Assembly (NCBI GenBank): GCA_037179385.1
Contig: CM074195.1
Location: forward strand, 7,486,938-7,550,937
Reading direction: 5' to 3'
DNA length: 64,000 nucleotides
Source: Holothuria scabra
Taxonomy: Eukaryota > Echinodermata > Holothuroidea > Aspidochirotida > Holothuriidae
Shown here: piece after piece, positions 36,940-47,495 of the stretch
Layout of the letters: each line of letters opens with the position of its first letter
Position numbering within the stretch: position 1 is the stretch's first letter
The notes under the pieces: generated by a model
Told to the model about the DNA's origin: nothing
What the model saw: only the letters and a program-made list of their open reading frames with translations
Database searches by the model: none
Position numbers and translations under genes: made by a program

Positions 36940-37060
36940 TATCTAATTCTGCTCGAAAGACTAAACGGAGCACCACCATCTGTTGGCGTGGAGGGTATAG
37001 AAAATTTTGAAAAATCACGGCCCCTCGGACAGCCGTCTGAAATGGCATTCCCCACCGAAT
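36940..37060 (-). repeat. Fragment of the 52-kb tandem-repeat unit
   Basis: GGAGCACCACCATCTGTTGG then GAAAATTTTGAAAAATC and CCCCTCGGACAG-CCGTCTGAAATGGCATT is the inverted form of the unit repeated at 51,855-52,590 (GCGCCAAC-AATGGTGGCGCTCC). Confidence 0.75.
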
Positions 37061-37949
37061 TGTAATTAAAATCTAAGCAATTATTATTTTGAGCTTTCGT
37101 TTGCAGTAAAATTTTAACTCCAATAAAAGAATGAGTAAATTGTAAAATGATCGGAATGGATGAAATGGTAATGTGAAGAAACTGATCTTTTGGAAAATGA
37201 GCTTGTATCAGTATTCTAAAAACTATTTGACTGCCTTGCGACATAACATTATGATGAGTACAACATTTAAATTTCGAGCAACTTAATTGACCGGTGAAAA
37301 TCCCTTTTCAACTTCAATTGGGCAATGCATCGCATACCGGCTACCTAGCCTTTACAACTTTCATCGAACTTTACAAGGATCCCATGTGTTTGAGAAGCCT
37401 GATTATCTCAGACTCAGAGGCTTACATGCCCGAAGTTAAACTGAGTGAGATATAGCATGAGAATAATTGGCTCTTACAAAACCGACCTAATTGTCGCTCG
37501 ATTACCGCGCAAGGTATGAGCCTGTATACATAATTATCTATATTCATCCCAAACAAACAAGAGGGCAAATTATTTTCTAGCCAACAAACAGCCAGTCCAT
37601 ACCAAAGGTTTCTGCGCACTTGATCCCTACAAACCGTACCCTTCGCATCAAATAAAAACATACGGGTGAGCGACGAAACAGAATTCAAAATCAACGTATA
37701 GCCCAGTTCCCCGTTGTCAGCATCATCAACTACACAAGGGCTTCGGTTTTTACGTTTCGCATCATCATGAACACTTAGAACATACTTGAAAATTGAAAGA
37801 TGCGTTTTGAGTTTCTCCGACATGATTGTTTCTGATCGCTGTCCCTCTGTTATACCAAGAGTGTACATGTGGGTCTTTGCACATTAGTCAATCTAACCTG
37901 GGAGGGATGGGGGCAGGGGGTGACGGTAAGACGCCACCTAGTATACACC
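37061..37949. other. Intergenic; unsupported 148-codon open frame
   Basis: The minus-strand frame at 37,422-37,868 is the longest in the window. It shows no motif, signal or membrane segment I recognise, and no splice context. Listed as unannotated sequence. Confidence 0.4.
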
Positions 37950-38021
37950 TATATCTGCTCCACCGGGGCCACCCAGATGGCCACAGCAGCCTGATTTGGT
38001 CCAAAGGATTGCACACCCCTG
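37950..38021 (-). repeat. Possible hAT-type terminus
   Basis: Minus strand CAGGGGTGTGCAATCCTTTG followed by GGCCATCTGGGTGGCC looks like the CAGGGGTGTGCAA start shared by many hAT (Charlie-like) elements. The matching second end and an 8-bp duplication were not found. Confidence 0.4.
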
Positions 38022-39249
38022 CTCTATACCATAATACTGAAACCACCGTTGGAAACTATAAGACAAGAGTAACGTACCGAAACGTTCACAGCCACTACTT
38101 TGCACACGTGCGCTGACGTGCGACTTTGTGAACATAGTTCAGTCGGTAACACTCATAACCTGAAGACATATGTATTGACCGTCAGCTATTCACATTGTTA
38201 AAATTTTGTGGTTGTGGCCAGGGAATTGCAGCTCCCTGTTGTGCCGAAGGCAAGGCAGCAAGGCGGCAGGAAAGTAAGTAGATAGCCTTTTCACCCGGAC
38301 TGAATATCATACGAGGTTCGTTGGATTTGTGTTGTGAGGAAAAGAATGAGCCTGTAATAGCCCCTTAGAATATTCTCGTAGATGGAAAATTATGCTTATT
38401 TTAGTGTATTTGTTATTGTTGATGAGACGAAAAAGGGGGGCTGTGGCCGTAAACCCACACCCCCTTTCCGTTGGATCCGCGCCTGGATTAACCTACAGTA
38501 AAAAAATCCATGCAATAAGTTATCTCAAATTTAAAAGCTCGTGCATGCAAGGTTATTCGGAGCACAGTGAACTTGAAGTAAGCAGTGGTAACGTCATCTC
38601 TTCACAAAAAATGAGTAATTATTTCCTCTTGTCTTTGTTTTCCTCCATAACCATTGTAAAGGCATGAGAATAAACTAATAGGAAGTAATTTGTCCTAATT
38701 GAATATACTGTATGTTTGTCTCAGGATTCCAATGTTAGAAGATCGTAAAGTGTACCTCCAGTTTAAAATTTCAAAATATATCTCACAGCTCATGAAAAAA
38801 GAATTCAAACATAGGACATTCCTTGGTTGAGATATAAAATGTTGAAGTTTATTCATTCAATTTAAAATGGTATGTTGCGCAATAATTTGTTATGTCATTG
38901 TTGTAACTACTCAAATTACAATCTTTGCATTTCTTTGTTGTTCCGAAATCTACTGAACCTTGAGCCAGTATGTGATTAGGTGCGTTCGACTGGGCGACTC
39001 GAGTCTTATCTCGAGATACTTTGACGTCAACAATTTCGGCTTATACGCATGCGTGTTGAGCCGGTGACGCGAATGTTAGCTCGAGTCGAAATCGGCTTGC
39101 AGGCTATGCACGCGCGTGCAGTCGCCATCTTTGTTTACATCAAGTAAAGAATTACATGATGAATTAGATTTAACAACTACGCCATACAGGCTAAAAGAAG
39201 TGTATACGCAAGGTTTAACATAATTGTGATCCCATACAGGACAATCCTC

Positions 39250-40717
39250 TACACTGTTAAAAATTTCTGTAAATTTACAGACTTTAACTTAAACTTTTGT
39301 ATTTTACTTTTAATAGAGATTTTCTGTATCTTTACAGACACTTTGTATTGCTACAATAAAAAAAGGTTGTTTAACATGTATTTTCTGTTTATTTGAAAAA
39401 CCATTTCTGTCTGTTTTTTTAACCAAATTTTACTGCTTTGTAAAACTTTTTCTGTAAATTTACAGAAATTTTAACAGTATTTTGTATTTTTCTGATTTCA
39501 CATAAAAATACTGTCATTTAACAAACATTCATTTTGTTTTTAAGCTGAAAAAGAAACAAAAATAAGCCCAAACAAACAAATAAAAAATAGCCAGAAAATT
39601 TTCAATATATAACATGCATCGTTCTGCGAAGTTTCAGTTTATAAAAAAAAAACATTTTTGGCAAATTTATGGCCCTATTTGAAAATTAACTTACATTTAT
39701 TATAAAAGCATACTTAGTTATTACGTTCTTAGTTATAAATATCATACAACTGGTGTTTTGTCACACATTTTTAAGTAAAAAGAAATTGTAAGGCCCTAAT
39801 TTCAGAGCACTGACAATTGGTATACTGATGTCAACTCATCGCCACAGGCGCTCATGCACTTGATCGGAGCAAATTAAAAACGTTTCACAAATTTACTTGA
39901 AAGAGTCTGTAAATTTACCACTTTATGACGTAAATCTCATTTTGCATAAATGGGTGGAGCTTATTTTGTAGGCATTTTCCTAACAAAAGGATTGCTGTCG
40001 CTTTGAATAAAATCTTCTTTGGCGTTTTTTTAATAAGGAAGTGATAAACTTATTGTTTACCTTGTCTGGAAATGTTTGCAACCAATGTATCTGCATTCTT
40101 GTCATATTTATTTTAAAAACAATTATTATATTGTACAAAAAATGTGACTTTCCAATTACAAAGTTCCTAGAGAAAGCAATGTACTGGACAACAATATGAC
40201 AACAAAGCATCCTCAATGTGTTTTGATTGAAAACAACTTCGTAACGACACATTACGTTAAGCTCCTTAAGGGAGCAGAACTCCTCCGGGAGTAATCGTTT
40301 GGTTTTCGCCCCTTGGCTCTTCGCCAGAGAGTCGTGGGGACTTTTAGAAAAAAACTTCGTAACGACACATTACGTTGATAAGCAAATACCTGATCTACGT
40401 AATGATGAAGTGTATGTTACGTAATAACATATGAAAGGTAAAAAAGCGATATTATAATAAATATTAAAACGTCGGGAACGAAAACAGTAGGCTGTAAATT
40501 CACATAAAATTAAGGTAAACAAAACAGAACAATTCTGTAATTCGATTTTACATTAGACTTTTGTAAACTAATTTACATTCAAAAACTGTAAAGAAAAAAC
40601 AAACCCTTAATGCTTTTTCATGATTACAGTCTGGCTGTAAAAAAAAACATTATTTGGTTGGAAAAAAATTTGCCATAAAAATTATGTAAATTTACAGAGA
40701 AATTTTTTAACAGTGTA
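39250..40717. mobile_element. Nested element with TACACTGTTAAAAA inverted ends
   Basis: TACACTGTTAAAAATTTCTG-TAAATTTACAG at 39,250 mirrors CTGTAAATTTACATAAT-type sequence ending TTTTTTAACAGTGTA at 40,717. The motif CTGTAAATTTACAG recurs several times inside (near 39,265, 39,335 and 39,455). CTC lies on both outer sides, so the duplication may be 3 bp (CTC) or TA. There is no coding sequence except a chance 90-codon frame. Confidence 0.85.
40259..40353 (+). mobile_element. U2-like SINE, subfamily A, 5'-truncated, with 23-bp target duplication
   Basis: The direct repeat beginning ACTTCGTAACGACACATTAC lies at 40236-40258 and 40354-40376, exact over 23 bp. The 95-bp insert runs AAGCTCCTTAAGGGAGCAGA through GGTTTTCGCCCCTTGGCTCT to CTTTTAGAAAAAA. 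The 3' A-run, 5' truncation and long duplication are marks of LINE-driven retroposition, so this repeat is a SINE and its 3' end is here. Confidence 0.92.
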
Positions 40718-41539
40718 CTCATCTCCAGTTTCTTTTCATTAGGCGCTTTTTGTTGAGGTATAGACAAATCTCCCGTGTTCACAATTGTGTCACACATAGC
40801 CTACCGTGCTTGCTGCGATACGATAACCTAGATTTTAGATTCCACTTTAGTAAACAGCTGACCAACAGAAATAAGTCTACGTATCATGAGGGCTACTACT
40901 TCTCAGTTGTTCGCTGTTAATAAATGGACATCAGCTAGATCATAACTCTTCAAATCTAAGGAAGTAGGCCAACATGATCCCGCTAAGGATACGCCTATAT
41001 ATTACGGTAATACATCTTACTATGCGCTGAATGTGCTTTCACTAATCACAACACCTGTGGCACTTCGGACAAGAGCAACATGTACAGTACTGGCCTACGG
41101 CTGCAATTGCTTGGAACTGTACCGCACAGGTCTTTAACTCTTTGTAGAGAGTTGTTCTTTGGCACGTTTCATAACTACAGCTAGCATTTTCCACAAACGT
41201 AGTTCTACTGTGTGCATCCCCTGTATATACACGACGAATGTGATTTTAACCTATTGTGTGACGCAAATTACGTCACTGACTCCACTGACCGACCTTTGGA
41301 GGCCGGCCACATTGGCCGGCTCGAGATGTCACGTTTTAGTGACGTTTTCTCCATATCAAATGACAACTCGAGTCACTCGAGCCACTCGAGTCGCCCAGTC
41401 GAACGCACCTACACTAATCTTGCCCTTTTGGGGTGATGTAAGCCCTTTCTGTACAACATGCTATGCTAGCAAACAGGAAGCTTTCAAGGATACAAAAACA
41501 TGTTTTATTTCAAAGGGAAACAAATCAAGTAAAGTGATA

Positions 41540-43379
41540 CACTGAAAAAAAATTAGCTCAAATGAGTGTCATAACGCACAAACAACGAGTAAACCTCCAA
41601 GGAACTCAATTTCTGTAGTATTTTTATTCATATCTTGTTTAATTTAACAATTCCATCACCATAATTTAGTACCTGTCCAGTAATTTTAACCTGCCGTTGA
41701 AGGTATTGACACTTCCAAAACTTTCTGTACTCGTCTGTTGGGTAAGTTTTCTCGGCATTGTTTAGAGCTATTCAAAGTGCGTACTGCACGTACTTCGATG
41801 ATAGAATAAAAAACTCGGAAGGGGACTATTATCACTCAAATTGTGTACATTTATGCTTTAACCAAATAAAACCAGACTTTGACCGAGTAATGTTAAGCCC
41901 AGGGGCATTCGTTTACTCTAACGCGTGTACGAACAGTGCTCGCTGTCTTTCAAGTGACCAAAAAACTGCTCTCATTCGCAGGTAAATACCGTACCAAACT
42001 GAACAATTTCATCCTTTCCATTTAATATTTATCAATATAACAAGAAATTTACATGTTTTCCTTGTACTGTTGAGAATAATCTCTTCATAGAGCCCCTAAG
42101 GTGTTAAAACGTGAATATTTGGCACACTGGGCTCGAATGCGAGGGCTGTTATCGCTGTTTAGCTGAGGCTATCGCACTCCTAACGTTAGACATAACGTAA
42201 GCCTGATAGCCTACCGCTAACCTGACGTTAGACTAGGCATACTTCAGAATATAACCTATTTGATATAGCAATTCTACCAGGGATGGCAAACGTAAAAAAA
42301 GGAATGTGGTAAATATAGGCGCACGAGGCGGGGATGCAGAGGGGGCACTCGCCCTCCCAATTCGGGCAAAAAAGTTGGTCTATTCGGGCAAAACATGAGC
42401 AAAACGGGATAAATGGTGACATTATTCGGGCCAAAAATGCCCTTGCCCCCTCATGGAAGATTACCCCCGTACGACTGTGGTGGTAAACTAGCCCATGTAT
42501 ACACTCGAAGAGTTCTGTCCAACATTAATGTGGCAGATCAAATAATGGCGGTGTTAGGCTGGAGAAGGAGTGTAATTCATCTTCCAATTCCGTTCAGACA
42601 TTATGACGACGCTCCTGGAAAAATGTATGAATTTTGTAAATAGCCCTATAGAAGGGCGGTGAGGACTCACTGGGCAAGACTTAAAGTTGAAGTGTGTCTA
42701 AAGTCTAAACTCTCAAAAACATATATTTTCCAAAGCTCATAAAATTAATGCTAGGGTTAAAACTCCCAGCTTCACATGACATTCATTACTTTTCTTTGAG
42801 TTTATTGACAAAACTTCACATGCAATCTACAAACTTGTTACAAAATGTGAGAAAATGGGTTATTTAAGAAAGGTTTATTCTTATGTAATAATCAGGATGG
42901 AATTAATACAAGGTAAATTAATACAAATTAATAGAAAAAAACAAAACCACACTATGCTGTAGCTGCAACGGAGAGAATACTATCAACTGTTCAACAAGAA
43001 TGCATGCTATGAAAGCTATACAAGGTAATAATTAGTTATATTAACATACGATGCCGTGTCTAATTACGATAAATTAAATTGCAAAACATTATTGCCTACC
43101 CAGACAAAGGACTTTCCAGTAACCCAATCTCCTAAGAACCTTGCCCTGACATTCATTACTATAGGCCTACACTGTAACTTTACAGTAAGAATACTGTAAT
43201 ACAGTTACACGGAAAACAGTACCTGTAAGATGTACACCAGGAGGTATATTTTACTGTTCATTGACGGTTGAAGGAACCAGTTTCAATGGCATTTAAGGTA
43301 CACTCTCGCAATATTAGTATTATTGTAATATTAGTAATATTGTAACAAATAGACATTAAGTCAAACCGGCCGGACAAAA
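41540..43379. other. Intergenic, repeat fragments only
   Basis: Short palindromic TTACAGTAAGAATACTGTAA sequences near 43,179-43,200. Apart from the fragment at 42,320-42,455 no element was resolved, and no gene was recognised. Confidence 0.45.
42320..42455 (+). repeat. Fragment of a 'GGCGCACGAG...TTCGGGCA' repeat
   Basis: GGCGCACGAGGCGGGGATGC followed by repeated ATTCGGGCAAAA resembles 50,768-50,880 (GGCGCACGAGACGGGGGCAG and repeated TTCGGGCAG). Confidence 0.65.
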
Positions 43380-43640
43380 GCACAAACTAATTCGCACACA
43401 AAACATGGAACCAAAAGGTTTGTCACAAACAAAAAAAGACGCTCCAACCCCACCCAAACAACCCGCCGCCAACTCACCCACAACCGCTTTCAACGTCAAC
43501 CCCACACCAACAAAGGCCAAGAACAGCCCACACCACCATTCAAGGCCACCCCACGTACGGAGGCAAAACGGCCCCATAGGCAACACCACACCCGAAGGCA
43601 ACAACACGCCCGAGAGCAACAGCACTTAAAACGCACAGGG
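43380..43640 (+). other. T-poor, A/C-rich island with a 74-codon open frame
   Basis: The plus strand has very few T residues for about 250 bp. The frame 43,405-43,629 would encode a Pro/Thr/Asn-rich peptide (KKDAPTPPKQPAANSPTTAF). No homology is recognised. The opposite strand is equally open, which composition alone explains. It could be decayed low-complexity coding sequence of a transposon or a purine/pyrimidine-skewed tract. Confidence 0.4.
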
Positions 43641-43772
43641 CAAATTTGCATCAGGCACACCTTACTCAAAGGTGACCCGGAGGCATTTGTGGCAACGAGT
43701 AACCCCATTATTTCCACGTTCGAACAAACTCCACATCCAGATGCAGTTTAAAGTCCTACCGAGGACTGAAGG

Positions 43773-43968
43773 CTTTTTTCTTAAAGTCCCCTCGACTCTC
43801 TGGCGAAGAGGCAAAGGGCGAAAACCAAAATTTACTCCCGGAGGAGTTCTGCTCCCTTAAGGAGCTAAACGTCCCAAATGGACATGTACGCCCTCCAAAG
43901 GACAAACATGTGTGATCCTGCACTAGACTGGCTGAATAGGACAGAAGCCATACCCTTGATGCAGTTTA
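43773..43968 (-). repeat. U2-like SINE, subfamily A, copy 2
   Basis: Minus strand: AAACTGCATCAAGGGTATGG, CTTCTGTCCTATTCAG, TCCATTTGGGACG, CTCCTTAAGGGAGCAGAACT, CTCTTCGCCAGAGAGTCGAG and CTTTAAGAAAAAA. It lies in a head-to-tail cluster with the next two copies. Confidence 0.8.
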
Positions 43969-44030
43969 CCGTCAAGCCTTCACATCTTGCGGATAGCTGT
44001 GCTCAGCGTTCCAAGAACTGAAGGATTTTT

Positions 44031-44234
44031 CTTTTTTCTAAAAGTCTCATCGACTCTCTGGCGAAGAGCCAAGGGACGAAAACCAAACATTTACTCCCGG
44101 AAGAGTTCTGTTCCCTTAAGGAGCTAAACGTCCCAAATGGACAAGAACTTAGTACGCCCTCTAAAGGGCAAACATGTGTGGTCCTGCTCTAGACTGGCTG
44201 AATAGAACAGAAGCCACACCCTGGATGCAGTTTC
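44031..44234 (-). repeat. U2-like SINE, subfamily A, copy 3
   Basis: Minus strand: ACTGCATCCAGGGTGTGGCT, TCTGTTCTATTCAGCC, GACCACACATGTTTGCCC and TTGGCTCTTCGCCAGAGAGT, ending TTTTAGAAAAAAG. The head GTGTGGCTTCTGTTCTATTC aligns with U2 (GTGTAGTATCTGTTCTTATC). Confidence 0.8.
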
Positions 44235-44246
44235 CAAAGAAGAATA

Positions 44247-44375
44247 CTTTTTCCAAAGTTTTCCCGACCCTCTCGCAAAGGGCCGTTCGGCGAAACCAAG
44301 CTTGATACTGCTTCCCGAAGAAGCTATTCGTCCCCTTAAGGACAACACTTGACCAACCTCAAGGTCTTCCAAAGA
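44247..44375 (-). repeat. U2-like SINE, subfamily B, partial copy
   Basis: Minus strand: GGTCAAGTGTTGTCCTTAAG, GCTTCTTCGGGAAGCAG, GGTTTCGCCGAACGGCCC and GAGAGGGTCGGGAAAACTTT. It lies immediately outside the left end of the large foldback element. Confidence 0.75.
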
Positions 44376-44479
44376 AGAACTAGAACGGAAGACTTGCACG
44401 CAGGTCCAGCGTAGCCTCCCTCACAATTCGTTTACTACCGAAGGTACGGAAGCGTAGAAGGGCCAATCAAAAGAAAAAA

Positions 44480-44975
44480 GTGTCAATTTTAGTAAAATTG
44501 ACATTTTGGCGACTAAATGGACTCCTTAAAATGGCAAAATTCGGAAAATTGTCATTTTGACAAAATACAACATCTCGTCAAAAAGGCAAAATTCGAAAAA
44601 CTGAAATTTTGACGACCAAACAACATCTCGTCCAAATGACGAAATTCCCAAAATTGTTATTTTGCCGAATAAGAACATGTTGTCAAAATGGCAAAATTCC
44701 GAAAATTGTCCTTTTGCCGAAATAGAACATCTTGTTAGAATGGCAAAACTCAGAAAATTGTCGTTTTGCAGGGTACCAGCATGTTGTCAAAATGGCAAAA
44801 TTCGGAAAATTGCCATTTTGCTGAGTTAGAACATCTTGTAAACATGACAAAATTTGGAATTTTGTCATTTTGCCCAAGGAAGAACATCTCGTCAAAATGG
44901 CGAAATTCTGAAAATATGACATTTTGCCAAGATAAAACATCTTGCCAAAACGGCAAAACTTGGAAAATTATGGAA
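44480..44975. repeat. Outer array, left arm: about 58-bp palindromic units
   Basis: About eight units of the type CAAAATGGCAAAATTCGGAA-AATTGCCATTTTGC followed by GAGTTAGAACATCTTGT. Each unit is itself a near-perfect dyad. The counterpart, inverted, is 56,250-56,850. Confidence 0.85.
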
Positions 44976-45835
44976 ACGTTAAGGTGCCGTCAAATTACAA
45001 ACTTAGATCCTATATTATCTTAACATTTTGCAACAAAATAATGAAATATTCACTTATTATCGTAACATTTTGCAGTTAAATGATGAATTACAAACTTACC
45101 ATATTTCAACAATTCAACATTTTGCAGAAAATTGATGAATTACCTACTTATCACAAGTAATCAATTCAACATTTTGCAAAAAAATGATGAATCACAGACT
45201 TAACGGATTTCGACAATTCGCCATTTTGCAGATAAGTGTTTAATTGCACATTTATCGGATCTCAATAATTAACCAATTTGCAGAAAAAACACGAATTCCA
45301 CACTTACCAGATGTTAGCAAATCAACATTTTGCAGAAAACTGATGAATTACTCAGTTATTGGATCTAAGCAATTCAACATTTTGCAGAAAAATATTAAAT
45401 TACACATATTAAAGATCTCACCAATTCTACATTTTGCGGAAAATTGATGAATTACACAGTTAATGGATCTTAACAATTCTAAATTTTGCAGAAAATTGAT
45501 GAATTACAGACTTAACGGATTTCGACAATTCACCATTATGCAGATTAATGTTTAATTACACATTTATCGGATCTCAACAATTAACCAATTTGCAGAAAAA
45601 TCACGAATTCCACACTTACCAGATGTTAGCAATTCAACATTTTGCAGAATACTGATGAATTACTCAGTTATTGGATCTAAGCAATTCAACATTTTGCAGA
45701 AAAATATTAAATTACACATTTAAAATATCTCACCAATTCTACATTTTGCAGAAAGTTGATGAATTATCTGATCTTAACAATTTAACAATTCGCAGAAAAA
45801 TGACGAATTACGAACCTGCTTAAGATTCTATTTTC
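44976..45835. repeat. Inner array, left arm: about 60-bp units with a 312-bp higher-order repeat
   Basis: About 14 units carry the core ATTTTGCAGAAAA-TGATGAATTAC. A block of five units starting AACGGATTTCGACAATTC at 45,202 recurs at 45,514, a higher-order period of 312 bp. The inverted counterpart is 54,480-55,320. Confidence 0.85.
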
Positions 45836-47016
45836 ACATTTTAAAGAGGTAGTATAAAGTGTGCTGTCATTGAAACTTATCAATTACACGCTTTCATACC
45901 AAAACATTTTTGTGTATCTGTGTGTTTGGGGCAATCCGACCTCTTGAGGCGGCGGGGCGTAAAACTTGCAAAGAGCCCGTTTGGGGTTGTGGCAATCCCC
46001 TCTTGTAATGCTACTGGTTTGATATGTGTAAAAGGTGTAGTAGCATATCAGACTCTACAATTAAATCACTTTCTTTAAATTCTCTGCTATCTTCTCGAAA
46101 GGACCCCTATAATTACTTGTTTTCGTTGTTATTGGGACGTTAATGTCAGCAAGGTCTAAACACCCTAAAAATTGAACACAACAGCTACAAATCTAAAGTT
46201 TGTTATAGTTTTCACTTAAAGGCTGTACTAATCCGGGCTTGGTTTAAGACAAAAACAACAACTGGCATTTAATTATCCTTTTTGAAGCAGGATTCCTGAA
46301 CCTACTTGTACCCCATTAATTCTTTAAGGCCGAACCATCGAGCAAAATTTCGTTTACAAAGTGCAGTCAACGATTATCACCTCATTTAATTCGGACTAGT
46401 TTAAAGGAATAACTAAAAGATAACAACCTTTAAACACGTAAAGCGTACAGGTATGAAGCTGTTTTCGACAGAAGGGTGGAGAGGGAAGCTGAAAGGTTTT
46501 CTTCGGACAACATTTATTGCCACAGGTCTAAGAAAGAGGGGCGTCGATTTGATCCTCAAAGGTGGGGGAGGGGGGAATCTGGCCTACATTTTTCTCCTTT
46601 CCTGGTAAGGTATCAACATGTTCCTAGCTAGACATTTTTCCGAAAAGGGGGATGGGCAAACATCCAAATTTTACGATTTTTTAAGTGTGAACACCACTGT
46701 ACTAGGGACGTACTTTGTGACGCGCGAAGCGCGCTGAAATTTTTACCCTTTTTCCAATACATAAAAATATGGAGCTTGCGTTGCAGAAAAGTTCGTCGGA
46801 GAGCCTCATTTCGTAGGCTTTGGATAACATTATGTAGCAACGACGATCTTTGTTCGCCCCTCAATCTCAGATTTGCCAACAGGAAATACAAATTCTTCAG
46901 TAATCCTCCAAATTAATTTTTCATGTCAAGGGCTTATATTGGGGAAAATTTGGAATTCTATGGAAGAAAATTTATGAAAAGCACTGTAGTTACCTTTGTT
47001 AGTTGGTGATCTGGTG
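45836..47016. repeat. Left arm, non-tandem part
   Basis: Inverted match of 53,028-54,480. From 45,836 to about 46,390 the match to the right arm looks essentially exact; from about 46,395 to 47,016 it is near 90 percent by eye. A stretch around TGTGACGCGCGAAGCGCGCT (46,716) is present only in this arm. Confidence 0.8.
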
Positions 47017-47312
47017 TCACATATAGCAAATTTCCGGTTTTTTCACTTCAAGAGCTCGGAAAATTTGACCAAACTGAAGGTATGAGTGAGCCATTCTGCT
47101 TGGGAATTGCGAATTGCGGCATGCGAAGTGCCTGGAAAATTTTGCCTTTTTGAAACAAATAATAACGAATAAGGAGCTTTTATTGGAGAGATTTTGGAGT
47201 TTCGTAATTTCATGAGTTGTCACCCCACACAGTAGACTGGTTTCACAAATAGCAAGTTTCCGAATTCTTCATTTTTCAGAGCCACCTGCCTCCTGTAGCT
47301 ACGCCACTGGGT
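47017..47312 (-). repeat. 310-bp repeat, inverted copy of 49,884-50,195
   Basis: GTTTCACAAATAGCAAG, AGAGCTCGGAAAATTTGACC and TGTAGCTACGCCACTG are found inverted at 49,884-50,195. The GTGGCGTAGCTAC phrase recurs at the boundaries of several repeats in the loop. Confidence 0.8.
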
Positions 47313-47379
47313 GTCTAAGAGAGGGGGGGGGGGGCAAAATGGTTGTAAATGTTTCAATATTTTCAGTTACTGGGAAACT

Positions 47380-47495
47380 CCGAGCAGGCAGCACGACTAT
47401 CTAAGAGGAGCGCCACCATTGGTTGGCGCGTAGGGTACAAGAAAATTTTTGACTTCAGAAACCCTTCAGATAGTCGGAAACGGCACCTCTCGAGT
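47380..47495 (-). repeat. Fragment of the 52-kb tandem-repeat unit
   Basis: GGAGCGCCACCATTGGTTGG, then GAAAATTTTTGACTTC and CCTTCAGATAGTC, inverted relative to 51,855-52,590. Confidence 0.75.

Larger units (their letters stand above)
38979..41408. mobile_element. DNA transposon with perfect inverted ends GGTGCGTTCGAC, 2.4 kb
   Basis: The left end AGGTGCGTTCGACTGGGCGA plus CTCGAGT is exactly inverted at 41,384-41,410. Flanks suggest a TA duplication (GAT-TA at left, TA-CAC at right). Just inside, CTCGAG repeats occur on both sides. No transposase is readable. About 1.47 kb of the length is a second element, so the empty element is about 0.96 kb. Confidence 0.85.
38750..41537. mobile_element. 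MITE related to 34,731, split by a nest of insertions
   Basis: 38,750-38,977 carries AGTGTACCTCC, GGTTGAGATATAAAATG, GTTGAAGTTTATTCATTC and ACAATCTTTGCATTTCTTTG, as in the TTAA MITE. It resumes at 41,411-41,537 with GGGGTGATGTAAGCCC and AGCAAACAGGAAGCTTTCAA, which correspond to 34,990-35,060. Its far end was not located; another TACACTGAAAAAAA-type element may begin at about 41,539. Confidence 0.75.

Noticed and set aside
37422..37868. 148-codon minus-strand open frame, the longest in the window
   Set aside because: No recognisable domain, leader or splice context. One frame of this length is expected by chance in 64 kb of six-frame sequence.
41159..41545. 128-codon plus-strand frame
   Set aside because: It crosses the right inverted end of the GGTGCGTTCGAC element into another MITE, so it is a chance frame.
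45000..45835. CRISPR-like array (regularly spaced conserved cores)
   Set aside because: Units are whole tandem repeats with a higher-order period in a eukaryotic foldback element; there are no unique spacers and no cas genes.
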